From G963666935 sp963666935 (GTDB lineage Bacteria; Bacillota; Clostridia; Christensenellales; CAG-138): 64,000 bases of DNA. The translations under genes were made by a program, and so were the position numbers. Within the stretch, counting starts at the first letter, position 1; each line of letters opens with the position of its first letter. Of the stretch, positions 44,428 through 53,467 are shown piece by piece. The DNA lies in NCBI GenBank assembly GCA_963666935.1, contig OY762936.1, positions 2,232,001 through 2,296,000 of the forward strand, read 5' to 3'. Below the pieces are notes generated by a model. It did not search any database, was not told the DNA's origin, and saw nothing but the letters and a program-made list of their open reading frames with translations.

Positions 44428-45713
44428 TCTTTTTCTCCCCCCTCAAAGCGCGAGGCAATGCTTTTGGCGTGAGCCGCCAGCCCTTCCGCGTTGGCAAACC
44501 GCTCCACGTCGTCCCGAACGTTTTTCAGCGCCTCCGGTGTATAGTAGAGAAACGATGACTTCTTGACAAACGCGTCCACCGACAGAGGCGAGGAAAAGTG
44601 CGCCGTGCCGCCCGTGGGCAGCACATGGTTTGGCCCTGCCCAATAATCCCCCAGCGCCTCCGGGGCGTACATGCCCAAAAAGACGCTTCCGGCGCTTTCC
44701 ACCTGCTCCAGCAGGGCAAAGGGGTCCTTTACGCAAAGTTCCAAATGCTCTGGGGCGATTCGGTTGGAAACCCGTACCGCCTCCTTTAGATTTTCAACCA
44801 ATATGATCTTGCCGTTTTCGTCCACCGAGGCCCGGCAGATCTCTTTGCGAGGCAATGCAGGGATCTGCTTTTCCAGCTCCTCCGCAACCGCCAGCGCCAG
44901 CGCCTTGTCATCCGTCACCAGCACAGCCGTGGCCATTTTATCGTGCTCCGCCTGGGAAAGCATATCTGCCGCCACCCGCCGTGCGTCGGCAGATGCGTCC
45001 GCGATAACCAGAATTTCGCTGGGCCCGGCAATCATATCGATATCCACCAGCCCGAACACCTGCTTCTTGGCCTCTGCCACGTAAGCATTTCCGGGGCCGG
45101 TAATTTTATAAACTTTTGGCACACTTTCGGTTCCGTAGGCCAGCGCAGCAATCGCCTGCGCCCCGCCCATACAGAATACCCGATCCACCCCCGCAAGCTG
45201 CGCCGCCGCCAGGATCATATCCGGCACCCCGCCGTTTTTATCCGGCGGCGTGGCGATCACCAGTTCCTTGACGCCCGCCAGCTTGGCGGGCACAGCGTTC
45301 ATCAGCACACTGCTGGGGTAGGCGGCCGTACCTCCCGGCACGTAAAGCCCCACTTTTTCAATGGGGGTGATCCGTTGCCCCAAAATGATTCCGTTTTCCC
45401 CTTGCGTGGTGAAGCCGGTGCGGAGCTGATTTTTGTGAAAGGCTTCGATGTTGTCTTTGGCCTTTTTAAACGTATCTAAAAGTCGGGGATCGATCCGCTT
45501 CGACGCCGCCTCAAGCGCCTCTTTGGGCACTTCCAGCGCTGCAAGTTGCACGCCGTCGAACTTTTGCGCATACGCAAACAGCGCGGCGTCCCCCCGGTTT
45601 TTCACATCTTCCAGAATCGCCGCCACAGCTTTTTCCACGCCGGTACAGGTTTCGCAGTCCCGCCGGAGAATCTCCTCCAGAGGGATCTCATTCATATTAA
45701 AAATCCGAATCAC
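44424..45713 (-). CDS. hisD: Histidinol dehydrogenase
   Basis: 429 residues. Zinc and NAD motifs include the GPGNAYVAEAKKQVFG stretch, DMIAGPSEILVIAD, LSQAEHD and NRIAPEHLEL. It performs the last two oxidations to histidine. Confidence 0.97.
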   Translation of the reverse strand: MIRIFNMNEIPLEEILRRDCETCTGVEKAVAAILEDVKNRGDAALFAYAQKFDGVQLAALEVPKEALEAASKRIDPRLLDTFKKAKDNIEAFHKNQLRTGFTTQGENGIILGQRITPIEKVGLYVPGGTAAYPSSVLMNAVPAKLAGVKELVIATPPDKNGGVPDMILAAAQLAGVDRVFCMGGAQAIAALAYGTESVPKVYKITGPGNAYVAEAKKQVFGLVDIDMIAGPSEILVIADASADARRVAADMLSQAEHDKMATAVLVTDDKALALAVAEELEKQIPALPRKEICRASVDENGKIILVENLKEAVRVSNRIAPEHLELCVKDPFALLEQVESAGSVFLGMYAPEALGDYWAGPNHVLPTGGTAHFSSPLSVDAFVKKSSFLYYTPEALKNVRDDVERFANAEGLAAHAKSIASRFEGGEKE

Positions 45714-46336
45714 GGCAATACCTCCGCCAGTTTTTCCATCAGGCTCGAGATCTGACCCTGCTTAAAGCGGTAGCTACGCTTATTGGCGATCAGCCGCGCG
45801 CTGATGTAGGGGATGGCCTCTTCGTATATGCACAGGTCGTTTTCCTTCAGCGTGCTCCCCGTTTCCACGATGTCCAGTATCACGTCGGAAAGGCCGAGAA
45901 TGGGCGCCAGTTCGATGGAGCCGTTGAGCTCGATGATCTCGATTTCCCGATTAAGGCGCTTATAGTAATCCCGAGCGACGTTGGCATACTTCGTTGCCAC
46001 CCGAAGGGCAGAGTCCCGGTCCTCCCGGTAGCCCCGCATGCCCGCCACGGCGATTTTGCACTTGCCCAGCTTCAAATCCATCAGCTCGTACAGGTCAGGG
46101 TTCTTCTCTAAAAGCACATCCTTCCCCGCCACACCGATATCCGCGGTTCCCCGCTCCACATAGGTAGCCACGTCCATGGGCTTCACCAGAAAATAACGGA
46201 CCCCGTTTTCCGGGTTCTCAAATACCAGCCTGCGGCTGCTTTCGTCCAGTATCCCTTCACACCCGCAGTCGATGCGTTCAAACAGATCATACACCTTATT
46301 TCCCAAACGCCCCTTGGGCAGCGCGATATTCAGCAT
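45710..46336 (-). CDS. hisG: ATP phosphoribosyltransferase, short form
   Basis: 208 residues, the short HisG lacking the C-terminal regulatory domain, so it needs HisZ. LNIALPKGRLG opens the protein, followed by GTADIGVAGKDVL and DVILDIVETGSTLKEN. It starts the pathway. Confidence 0.96.
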   Translation of the reverse strand: MLNIALPKGRLGNKVYDLFERIDCGCEGILDESSRRLVFENPENGVRYFLVKPMDVATYVERGTADIGVAGKDVLLEKNPDLYELMDLKLGKCKIAVAGMRGYREDRDSALRVATKYANVARDYYKRLNREIEIIELNGSIELAPILGLSDVILDIVETGSTLKENDLCIYEEAIPYISARLIANKRSYRFKQGQISSLMEKLAEVLP

Positions 46337-47433
46337 TGGCCCTTCTCCTTGCGCAAATCCAGTATTTTCTCAAACGCGGTCCCCGATGGTTGCACGCTTT
46401 GCACCAGCACCCGTTTTCCCTGCTCCGTTTCCCGGCAAACCATCCGGTTCACCTCCGCTACGTCGCTTCCTTCGTCGCACAGGATCAGAGTATCCGTTGT
46501 GTTCTTTTCTTCCCGCTTATAGTACCGCTCCAGCTCGTCAAAGTTGATGGCAAAGCCAATAGCCCGCTTGTCCTCCTTGCCCATTCTTATGAGCAGTTTA
46601 TCATACTGGCCGCCAAAAAGCACGGCCTTAGGAATCGGTTTTACATATCCCTGAAACACGATGCCGTTGTAATAGCCCATATCGGAAGCAATGGAAAAGT
46701 CCAGCCGCAGATGTCCGTCTCCCAGCACTGAAAAGTAGAGTTTGAGCTCATTGAGCGCCTCGCGCATCTCCGGCCCCTCTGCAATTTCCTCCGCCTGCGC
46801 CACCACGCGCTCAAAGCTCCCGGACAGGGAAGCCGCCGTTTCCAGCCTGCGAATATCTTTTTCAGTAACCCCGGCCCCGGCGGCGATGTGTCGGATCTCA
46901 TGGGCGCTCTTCTTGCGGATGCAGTCTAAAAGCTGCTCCTTCACCGAATACTCGGCGCCAATGGAATCCAGCAGACCCATCACAAACCCCTGGTGCGAAA
47001 TATCCAGATAATACCGTTCGTCTATGACCGCCAGACTTTGTTTCGCCAACGACAGGATCTCACAGATGGTGCAGGGGAAAATTTCCCCAAGGCACTCAAT
47101 CCCCATCTGCCGGATTTCCCGGTATTCCCGCGTTTCTTTGGACGCCCTGAAGACGTTTTCCATATAGTACATCCGGGCGGTTTCGTCCTTTTCAGTTCGC
47201 AGGTTCTTCACGATGGACATGGTAATATCCGGCTTAAGCGCCATGAGGCGCCCGTCCAGATCACTGAACACGATTACGTTCTTGCTCTGCAGGAAATTCA
47301 TGTTCTCCACGTAAAATGAATATTCCTCCAGCTTGTTCATGCAGAATCGGCTATAACCGTACTGCTCATACAGCCGGGAAAGGCGCAGCGTAAACTGATC
47401 ACTCTTTCTCAAAATCGAAATATCGAACTGCAA
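46330..47433 (-). CDS. hisZ: ATP phosphoribosyltransferase regulatory subunit
   Basis: 367 residues from a TTG start 6 nt after GGGAGGGA. The longer frame to 47508 runs through the promoter. It resembles the catalytic core of histidyl-tRNA synthetase: LMALKPDITMSIVKNL, YYMENVFRASKETREYREIRQMGIE, and AVLFGGQYDKLL. It has no anticodon-binding domain. It forms the HisG-HisZ complex and carries feedback control by histidine. First gene of the operon. Confidence 0.92.
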   Translation of the reverse strand: MQFDISILRKSDQFTLRLSRLYEQYGYSRFCMNKLEEYSFYVENMNFLQSKNVIVFSDLDGRLMALKPDITMSIVKNLRTEKDETARMYYMENVFRASKETREYREIRQMGIECLGEIFPCTICEILSLAKQSLAVIDERYYLDISHQGFVMGLLDSIGAEYSVKEQLLDCIRKKSAHEIRHIAAGAGVTEKDIRRLETAASLSGSFERVVAQAEEIAEGPEMREALNELKLYFSVLGDGHLRLDFSIASDMGYYNGIVFQGYVKPIPKAVLFGGQYDKLLIRMGKEDKRAIGFAINFDELERYYKREEKNTTDTLILCDEGSDVAEVNRMVCRETEQGKRVLVQSVQPSGTAFEKILDLRKEKGQC

Positions 47434-47464
47434 TGTATTTCCCTCCCAAAACAACGATAGTATT

Positions 47465-47493
47465 AGTATAAATATAAACCTCACTTTAGTCAA
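47465..47493 (-). promoter_or_regulatory. Promoter of the his operon
   Basis: On the minus strand TTGACT (47493-47488), exactly 17 bp, TATACT (47470-47465), about 30 bp before the hisZ TTG. It would transcribe all ten genes. Confidence 0.8.
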
Positions 47494-47495
47494 GT

Positions 47496-47527
47496 AATAA
47501 TTTATCATGCTAAAGTAATAAATTATT
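47496..47527. promoter_or_regulatory. Inverted repeat upstream of the his promoter
   Basis: AATAATTTAT (47496-47505) and ATAAATTATT (47518-47527) form a perfect 10-bp dyad with a 12-bp spacer, directly upstream of the his -35. It may be a regulator site or an AT-rich UP element. Confidence 0.5.
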
Positions 47528-47555
47528 TGGATACAGGAAGGCCATTTTTTTCACA

Positions 47556-47584
47556 TTGACGAACCTTCCTTTTCACGCTACAAT
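47556..47584 (+). promoter_or_regulatory. Promoter of the SRP RNA
   Basis: TTGACG (47556-47561), 17 bp, TACAAT (47579-47584), with a predicted start near 47591. Confidence 0.8.
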
Positions 47585-47590
47585 AAAAAT

Positions 47591-47865
47591 GGTCGCGCTA
47601 AGCGGGGAGTCAGCGGTGCCCTGTACCTGCAATCCGCTACAGCAGGGCCGAATTCCCGTTCTGAGACTTGCGCCTGTAAGGTCTGGTCCCGCAAAGGAGT
47701 GTTGAGATCCGGGTCCTGTGCAATCTATCCCTTCGAACCATGTCAGGGCCTGACGGCAGCAGCATTAAGAGGTGGTATGGGTGTGCCGCAGGATGACCCG
47801 GAAGGAGCCACCTGGTGGGGAACCGCTTATAGGCACATTGCCGAAGTTCGGGTGCGCGGCTAAAA
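47591..47865 (+). ncRNA. ffs: Signal recognition particle RNA, large (Alu-containing) form
   Basis: About 270 nt. The 5' Alu part contains AAGCGGGGAGTCAGCGGTGC and CCGCTACAGCAGGGCCGAATT. The S domain has the universal SRP helix 8 tip CATGTCAGGGCCTGACGGCAGCAGCATTAAG in pieces around 47742-47775. The 3' arm pairs back to the 5' end. It is the scaffold for Ffh. The long form with an Alu domain is typical of Bacilli and Clostridia. It diverges from the his operon. Confidence 0.93.
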
Positions 47866-47897
47866 AAGAGGAGAGCGAATGCTCTCCTCTTTTTTAT
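47862..47897. terminator. Bidirectional terminator between ffs and rsmA
   Basis: A 15-bp perfect stem AAAAAAGAGGAGAGC/GCTCTCCTCTTTTTT with loop GAAT. Confidence 0.92.
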
Positions 47898-47916
47898 ATT
47901 TTTGTTTAACGTTGGA

Positions 47917-48747
47917 TTATTCCGTAGAAATTTGCCCATTTTCTCCGGGAAATATTATTTCCCGCGCAATGGCGGCAAAGTCCTCCACATTCAGCGCTTC
48001 CGCGCGCAGGCCGCCGTCGATGCCGCAGCGCGAGAGCGTTTCCTTCGCGTCCTGTGCACCCAGCAGGGGCTTCAGGTTGTTAAAAAGGGTTTTGCGGCGC
48101 ATGGAAAACGCGGCTTCAAGCAGAGCGGGAAGCTGCGGCATCGGCTGGGCCCCCCTGCTTTTCAGATATACCACTACGGAGTCCACATCGGGCTGGGGAT
48201 AATAGCTTTCGGGCGACAAGGTCATGAGCCGCTCCAGTTCAAAATAGTATTGAGAGAGCACCGCCATGGGGCCATAGACCCGGTCGCCGGGCCCGGCGAA
48301 AAAGCGGTATCCCGCCTCCTTTTGCACCATCAGCGCCATAGAGTGGATGCGGCGGCGACACAGCAGCCGCATGCAGATGGGTGTTGTAATATAATAGGGC
48401 AGGTTGGCCGCCACGCAGTATTCGCCTCCCAGCATATCCTCAAGCTCCGTCAGATCGGTTTTTAAAAAATCCGCCCGAATGACTGTAAGGTGCTGGTTCC
48501 CAAACCTATGGCGAAGAATTTCCGCCATGCGCCCGTCGATCTCCACGGCCACCACTTTGGGGGATCGGGAAAGCAGCGGCTCCGTCAACGCACCCAACCC
48601 CGAACCGATTTCCAGCACCGGAAAGCCGGCGGCCTTATCTGCAATCCGCCGCGCCGCGGCGTCGTCAATTAAAAAATTCTGGCCCAGCGCCCTGTTGGGC
48701 ACAAGGCCATACTGCCTGAGAAGCTCCCGTACGATTTCCGCGCCCAT
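47917..48747 (-). CDS. rsmA: 16S rRNA (adenine1518/1519-N6)-dimethyltransferase
   Basis: 276 residues. The start RALGQNFLIDD is the KsgA hallmark. The SAM site reads VLEIGSGLGALTEPLL and the catalytic motif NLPYYITTP. The ATG at 48747 overlaps the upstream stop (TAATG) and an in-frame ATG at 48762 lies in the upstream gene without a ribosome-binding site. The pairing with a YabE-like gene matches the order known in Bacillus (yabE-rnmV-ksgA) but rnmV is absent. Confidence 0.95.
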   Translation of the reverse strand: MGAEIVRELLRQYGLVPNRALGQNFLIDDAAARRIADKAAGFPVLEIGSGLGALTEPLLSRSPKVVAVEIDGRMAEILRHRFGNQHLTVIRADFLKTDLTELEDMLGGEYCVAANLPYYITTPICMRLLCRRRIHSMALMVQKEAGYRFFAGPGDRVYGPMAVLSQYYFELERLMTLSPESYYPQPDVDSVVVYLKSRGAQPMPQLPALLEAAFSMRRKTLFNNLKPLLGAQDAKETLSRCGIDGGLRAEALNVEDFAAIAREIIFPGENGQISTE

Positions 48748-49937
48748 TATTCCTTCACCCATATTGTCACGTTGTACTTGGTGCCCCAGTTGCGCGCCTC
48801 TCTTTCCGTATTAAACCAAATATCCAACTGGTTCATGGGCTCACCCTTACTGTTGGTATAATTCCGGAACGCGCCGGTGTCCCGAGCCGCGCCATAGCCA
48901 TATTTCTTGATGTAGAACTGAGTTCCATAAGAGAAATAGTAGGGATTCACCGCGATGGTACCCAGCTTTGGCGTGGTACCCGTGGCCGTCCGAGTGCCGG
49001 TACAGTAGGCGGTAATCTTATCCACCGTCACTTTCTTCCAGCCGTTCTCGCCGTCTACAGGCGCTTCCTTCCAGCGGCGCGTCTCGCCCACATAGTTAGT
49101 CTGGTAATGAATCTTTGTGCCCACGCGGACAACCTCGTCCACGGCCGGCTCCACGACGATCTGATCCACCACCTTCCGGCCAACCTTAAGACCGTCCTTT
49201 ACGGTGATCTCCTGGGTGATCTGCTTTTTCCCATCCTGCCCCTCGACTTCGACTTCCTTAAAGCTCTCATATTCCTTGTCGTCTTTGATGACCACCTGAT
49301 CGTAATCCAGCGTCTTATAGCTCACGGCATAGGAAACGGCCACCTGGGTATGGGTGATCTTCATGCCCGCCGCCACGTCCGCAAAGGACAGCGCAGACAG
49401 CTCGTCTCCCGCCTTGTATTGCACGTCTGCCATCTCCAGCATGGAGCCTACGGTTCCACCTGTTACATGCAGCAGCGATACCTTGCCTGCCGACTGCACC
49501 GCTACCGGGAACGCGCGGGTAATGTGGATTGTATCCCCTTGCGCAAGCGCGTCGGTAAGCGCAGGGGAAATCTCATCCCCCTCCTCCAGCCGGATACTTG
49601 CCGTGCTTAAAAAACCCGCAACCGTGTCGGGCCATATCCGATATTGAACTATTTTCCTGCCTTCTTGCAGGGATACGTCAATCTGCCCATCTTCCATGCC
49701 GCGCACGGATAAAAAGAATACCGCGGAAGCAATCAGTAGCACCAAAAGCAGCAGATCCACAGCGAGAATTGCAGGGCGGGGCTTCTCCCGCCTGCACGGC
49801 TCAGCGCCCTCGGGCGGTTCCTGCTTTCCCCTACGCGGAGGGAAAAGCCGTTTGGGCAGTTGTGCCACCCACGCGATAATGCGCGTTATATATGCTTTTA
49901 ACCTTCGCAGGATGTTTTTGCGTTTTCTTCGCGACAT
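48747..49937 (-). CDS. YabE-like cell-wall protein with G5 and 3D domains
   Basis: 396 residues: a basic N terminus, one transmembrane helix (about 57-78), ubiquitin-like/DUF348-type segments (about 85-200), a G5 domain (about 200-285, ending VVRVGTK) and a C-terminal 3D domain with ITAYCTGTRTATGT, DTGAF and QLDIWF. The three aspartates that name the 3D domain are present or conservatively placed. Such proteins are lytic transglycosylases or resuscitation-like factors anchored at the membrane. Confidence 0.9.
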   Translation of the reverse strand: MSRRKRKNILRRLKAYITRIIAWVAQLPKRLFPPRRGKQEPPEGAEPCRREKPRPAILAVDLLLLVLLIASAVFFLSVRGMEDGQIDVSLQEGRKIVQYRIWPDTVAGFLSTASIRLEEGDEISPALTDALAQGDTIHITRAFPVAVQSAGKVSLLHVTGGTVGSMLEMADVQYKAGDELSALSFADVAAGMKITHTQVAVSYAVSYKTLDYDQVVIKDDKEYESFKEVEVEGQDGKKQITQEITVKDGLKVGRKVVDQIVVEPAVDEVVRVGTKIHYQTNYVGETRRWKEAPVDGENGWKKVTVDKITAYCTGTRTATGTTPKLGTIAVNPYYFSYGTQFYIKKYGYGAARDTGAFRNYTNSKGEPMNQLDIWFNTEREARNWGTKYNVTIWVKE

Positions 49938-50014
49938 AGCTTCTCCTTCCTTTAATTTTTGCTAATTCTGTCGCTATTCTATCAATACAGGCCGCTTCGT
50001 GTCAATGAGGGGGT

Positions 50015-50064
50015 TGTAAACAAACCATATCCTCGTTTACAGGAAAGGATTGCCAAGTTATAAT
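50015..50064 (+). promoter_or_regulatory. Promoter of the PBP gene with overlapping dyad
   Basis: TTTACA (50036-50041), 17 bp, TATAAT (50059-50064). TGTAAAC (50015-50021) and GTTTACA (50035-50041) form a 7-bp perfect inverted repeat whose right arm is the -35, as expected for a repressor site. Confidence 0.65.
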
Positions 50065-50103
50065 GAATACATACTTTATAATTATTCTCCCGAGGTATTT
50101 TTC

Positions 50104-52254
50104 GTGAAGCGCTTCCTATGCCTGTCTCTTCTTTGCACCCTGCTTTTGCCGCTGTGCTCCTGTTCCCTGCGCAGCGACGGGCAGTCTGTTTGCCTTCAGT
50201 TTCTCACTGCCATCGCTGATGCGGATTACGCCCGCGCCTATGCGCTGGTAGATGGCTCAGTGAAAAGCGATTCAGAAGATAATTTAGAAGCAAAAGGTAA
50301 GATCAGCCAAGAGCAGTTCATCAACAAGTACACCAATATATTCAGCGTACTCGGGATTGCCTCGGTGGCCTATGAGAGCATAGACATCAAAGAAGGCGAT
50401 ATTTTTACCACGGCCACCTATACCGCCACTTACACTTCCGAACTGATGGGCGACATCACCGGCGAATACACGCTCATTGCCCTTTGCTCCGGTGGGAAGT
50501 GGCAAATCGAATGGGCTCCAAACTTAATTTTCCCGGATATGGAATGGGGGGACACCGTACGAGTGGGCACCCTTGCCGCCACCCGCGGCGAAATCCTTGC
50601 TGACGGCAATCTCCTCGCCGCCACGGTTGGTACCGTTTCCGTTTACGCGTCGGTCTCCAAAATAGAAGATGAGGCGCTCTTCGTATCCCAAATTGCCCCG
50701 CTGCTTAACATGACCGAGGAAGCCGTGAAGAAACGGCTTGGCACGGCTTATGACGATGTAGCCGTCCTGAACCAAATGTATTCGGACGAGCTGGAAGCCT
50801 ATATCAAAGAGCAGCTCCTTTCCATCCCCGGCATCGGCATCGACGAAGGCAATTTTGGCACCCAGCGGGAATACCCCAGCGGCGACATGCTTGCCCACAT
50901 TTTAGGCTATGTGGGCGCCATTAGTGCAAGCTCAAAGGAGGCACTTCAAACGCTCATCGACCAGATGAACGAGGGGCGCACCAAAGAGGATGGCCTCTAT
51001 AATTCCGATTCTCGCGTGGGCAAGCTGGGCCTGGAAAAGCAGTATGAGCCCCAGCTCCGCGGGAACAACGGATATCGAATTTATATCAGCACCAGCACAG
51101 GAACCAACCGTCGCACCCTGTATACCAAGCCTGTACAAAACGGATACGATCTGGGCCTTACCATCAATTACAAGCTGCAAAAGAGGCTGGATTTCGTGCT
51201 TGACAGCGTGCTTTACGGCGACACCACCGCCGGCGCCGTGGTGGTTATGAACCCCATTACCGGCGCCATAGAAGCTATGGCCTCCTGGCCGGGCTATGAT
51301 CTCAATGCCTTTACCCGGGGGATCAGCGTAAGCGATTATAATGCCCTGACCAGTAAGGCCAACACACCATTGTATAACCGCCTGACCCAAGGGCAATACC
51401 CGCCGGGCTCCGTGCTGAAGGCCTTTACCGCCACAGCCGCGCTTCAGGCCGGTACTTTGGATCAAAACTATGTGTTTACTGGAAATATCGAGGACGATTA
51501 CTGGCTGCCCAATGAATATGGCACATGGACAGGCAGCAAGATTAAGCGCGCCCAGGTCAAGTACGGCCGCTTATCGCCGCTCAACCTCAGAAGCGCCATT
51601 GTACATTCGGACAACATTTTTTTCGCCAACGCCGCCCTTATGATGGGGTGGGATACCTTCTCTTCCTACTTTAAAAGCATTGGCTTGGACGAAAGTATTC
51701 CCTTCGACCTGAACGTGGCGTCAGCGCAGATTCACAACGAGGATGCCGAACAAAGCCTTATGCTTTTGGCCGAAAGCGGCTACGGACAGGGCGAAATTTT
51801 GATGACGCCCCTGCAGATGGCCGCCACTTTCTGCGCCTTTGCCAATGGCGGAAATATTATGGTTCCCTACATTGTAGATGGAGTATATGAAACCGAGGGA
51901 ATTAAATATAACACCATATCAAAAACACCACCTACCGTATGGAAGCAAGGCGCTGTGAGCCAACAGGCGCTCAACGTGCTTTTGCCCGATCTCAAAGACG
52001 TTGTGGACCGTAGCCTAAATGGCACCGGGCGCCGGCTTAAAGTGACGGATGTCACCATCGCCGCAAAAACCGGTACCGCCGAAATCGGCAACGACAAGAG
52101 CCGGGAAATTGCTTGGTTCGCCGGCTTCCGCTGCGACGTGGAGGACAAAGACGCCCGACTGGTACTGGTGATGCTGGAAATTCCCAACAGCAGCGAATAT
52201 TCCACCCTCAAATTTGACATCGCCCGAGAGCTGCTCAAGATGAGCGCGCCGTAA
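50104..52254 (+). CDS. Class B penicillin-binding lipoprotein, MecA/PBP3-like
   Basis: 716 residues from a GTG 7 nt after CCGAGGT. The lipobox LCSC puts the lipidated Cys at 20. Residues about 25-145 form a MecA-N (NTF2-like) domain. A dimerisation domain follows with RGEILADG, then the transpeptidase with S436-V-L-K439 (YPPGSVLKAF), SDN at 502-504 and KTGT at 655-658. It cross-links peptidoglycan. The MecA-N domain is typical of low-affinity PBPs, so beta-lactam tolerance is possible but not shown by the sequence. An upstream in-frame ATG at 50050 lies in the promoter. Confidence 0.92.
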   Translation: MKRFLCLSLLCTLLLPLCSCSLRSDGQSVCLQFLTAIADADYARAYALVDGSVKSDSEDNLEAKGKISQEQFINKYTNIFSVLGIASVAYESIDIKEGDIFTTATYTATYTSELMGDITGEYTLIALCSGGKWQIEWAPNLIFPDMEWGDTVRVGTLAATRGEILADGNLLAATVGTVSVYASVSKIEDEALFVSQIAPLLNMTEEAVKKRLGTAYDDVAVLNQMYSDELEAYIKEQLLSIPGIGIDEGNFGTQREYPSGDMLAHILGYVGAISASSKEALQTLIDQMNEGRTKEDGLYNSDSRVGKLGLEKQYEPQLRGNNGYRIYISTSTGTNRRTLYTKPVQNGYDLGLTINYKLQKRLDFVLDSVLYGDTTAGAVVVMNPITGAIEAMASWPGYDLNAFTRGISVSDYNALTSKANTPLYNRLTQGQYPPGSVLKAFTATAALQAGTLDQNYVFTGNIEDDYWLPNEYGTWTGSKIKRAQVKYGRLSPLNLRSAIVHSDNIFFANAALMMGWDTFSSYFKSIGLDESIPFDLNVASAQIHNEDAEQSLMLLAESGYGQGEILMTPLQMAATFCAFANGGNIMVPYIVDGVYETEGIKYNTISKTPPTVWKQGAVSQQALNVLLPDLKDVVDRSLNGTGRRLKVTDVTIAAKTGTAEIGNDKSREIAWFAGFRCDVEDKDARLVLVMLEIPNSSEYSTLKFDIARELLKMSAP

Positions 52255-52283
52255 AGCCTTTGTGCTTTTTGTTATTGGCTGAA

Positions 52284-52313
52284 AAAAAGGCGCCGAATAT
52301 TCGGCGCCTTTCG
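52284..52313. terminator. Terminator between the PBP gene and the pilus operon
   Basis: A long perfect palindrome AAAGGCGCCGAATATTCGGCGCCTTT preceded by A7 and followed by T-rich sequence; it works in both directions. Confidence 0.8.
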
Positions 52314-52322
52314 CGTTTAAAA

Positions 52323-52868
52323 TCAGCCTTTGGTCATGTACTCGTAATAGGTGAGAGACATGGTCACGTTAACACTTTGTACTCCGTCCTTGTCCATAGA
52401 ATCCGTCAGGGTGAGGTCGCTGATCTGGCAGCGATAGTCGCCGTCATGCAGTTGTTTGATAATCTCCCGCGCTGTAGTGTAGCTACCGCAGGCATACTGG
52501 ATAAAGACCGTGCGGCGTACAATGTTGGCCTCGGGAGCTACCGGATTGAAACTCAGGCTATAACTGCTCGCCGTCGCAAGAACTTCATACAGCTCCTGCA
52601 TCACCGCATGGACATTATCATACTCTGGAAGCTGCACAGGGTCTTTTTGCGCTGCAAAGATCTGCGCCAGCTCTTCCTCCATGCGCTGCTTTTTGGTTAG
52701 CCGGGCGTCCGCAGTAACGATCTGGTTGTTGATTTCTTCCGTACTGGCGTTTGCCTCTATGATCGCATCGGAAATGGGCATGTACAGCAACAGATAGTAT
52801 AGGGCGCAGATCAAAATGAGGCCCAGAACCACAAGCATGACCTTTTCACGCAGCATCAGTTTTCTCAT
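52323..52868 (-). CDS. pilO: PilO-like type IV pilus alignment protein
   Basis: 181 residues: short cytoplasmic tail, one helix (about 9-30), a coiled coil (about 38-75) and a ferredoxin-like periplasmic-type domain. Sequence similarity in PilO is low; the call rests on topology and on position after pilM and pilN. The ATG overlaps the pilN stop. Last gene of the operon. Confidence 0.75.
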   Translation of the reverse strand: MRKLMLREKVMLVVLGLILICALYYLLLYMPISDAIIEANASTEEINNQIVTADARLTKKQRMEEELAQIFAAQKDPVQLPEYDNVHAVMQELYEVLATASSYSLSFNPVAPEANIVRRTVFIQYACGSYTTAREIIKQLHDGDYRCQISDLTLTDSMDKDGVQSVNVTMSLTYYEYMTKG

Positions 52869-53464
52869 GATTTCTGCCCTCCTTCACTATTTGTGTTGGC
52901 AACGCTGATAATCATATTCGCGGTCAGAATATCCGCGCCCGTGTTGGGATCAGAGGTGACAGCAGTGCTCACGGAGACGGCCGTCACCAGTTCGGAGGCC
53001 TCCAAACGCTGGGCAATTTTTGAAACCTCCTCCAGCGTGACCCCGGAAATCCGCGCCGCTACCGCATTGCTGCCGATGGTGATATTCTCCACGTTAGCGA
53101 CATACATCAGTTCGCTTTCCAGGAGGGTGAGAATATCCATCCGATCCACCAGTGCCCGCTCCTCGTCGGTAAGGTATCCGTAGGAATAGCGATTGTACTT
53201 GTCCTGCACCTCGTTATAATCGGTGAGCTGCTGGCTGATGGACATCAGTCTCTCCTGCGCATTCTGCAGATCTTTTTGCGCTTTGTCCAAATCTACAAGC
53301 ATGTCGTATACACCCACCTTCGCCAGCGCCAGAAACACCACCGCCCCAAACAGAATGTATAACGCCATTGTGGATGGATGTGAGGTTTTATCTTCCCTGA
53401 AGAACAGGTTCATCGTAGTCTTTGTTGGGTATTTTCCGCCTGTTTTTTTTGCCAATTCTCTCAC
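52865..53464 (-). CDS. pilN: PilN-like type IV pilus alignment protein
   Basis: 199 residues. The N terminus has NLFFRED, comparable to the INLLP-type motif that binds PilM, then one helix (about 33-52), a coiled coil (about 56-85) and a small alpha/beta domain. Position between pilM and pilO supports the call. Confidence 0.75.
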   Translation of the reverse strand: MRELAKKTGGKYPTKTTMNLFFREDKTSHPSTMALYILFGAVVFLALAKVGVYDMLVDLDKAQKDLQNAQERLMSISQQLTDYNEVQDKYNRYSYGYLTDEERALVDRMDILTLLESELMYVANVENITIGSNAVAARISGVTLEEVSKIAQRLEASELVTAVSVSTAVTSDPNTGADILTANMIISVANTNSEGGQKS

Positions 53465-53467
53465 CCC

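Noticed and set aside
47637..47939. 100-codon frame on the minus strand
   Set aside because: Lies across the SRP RNA and its terminator.
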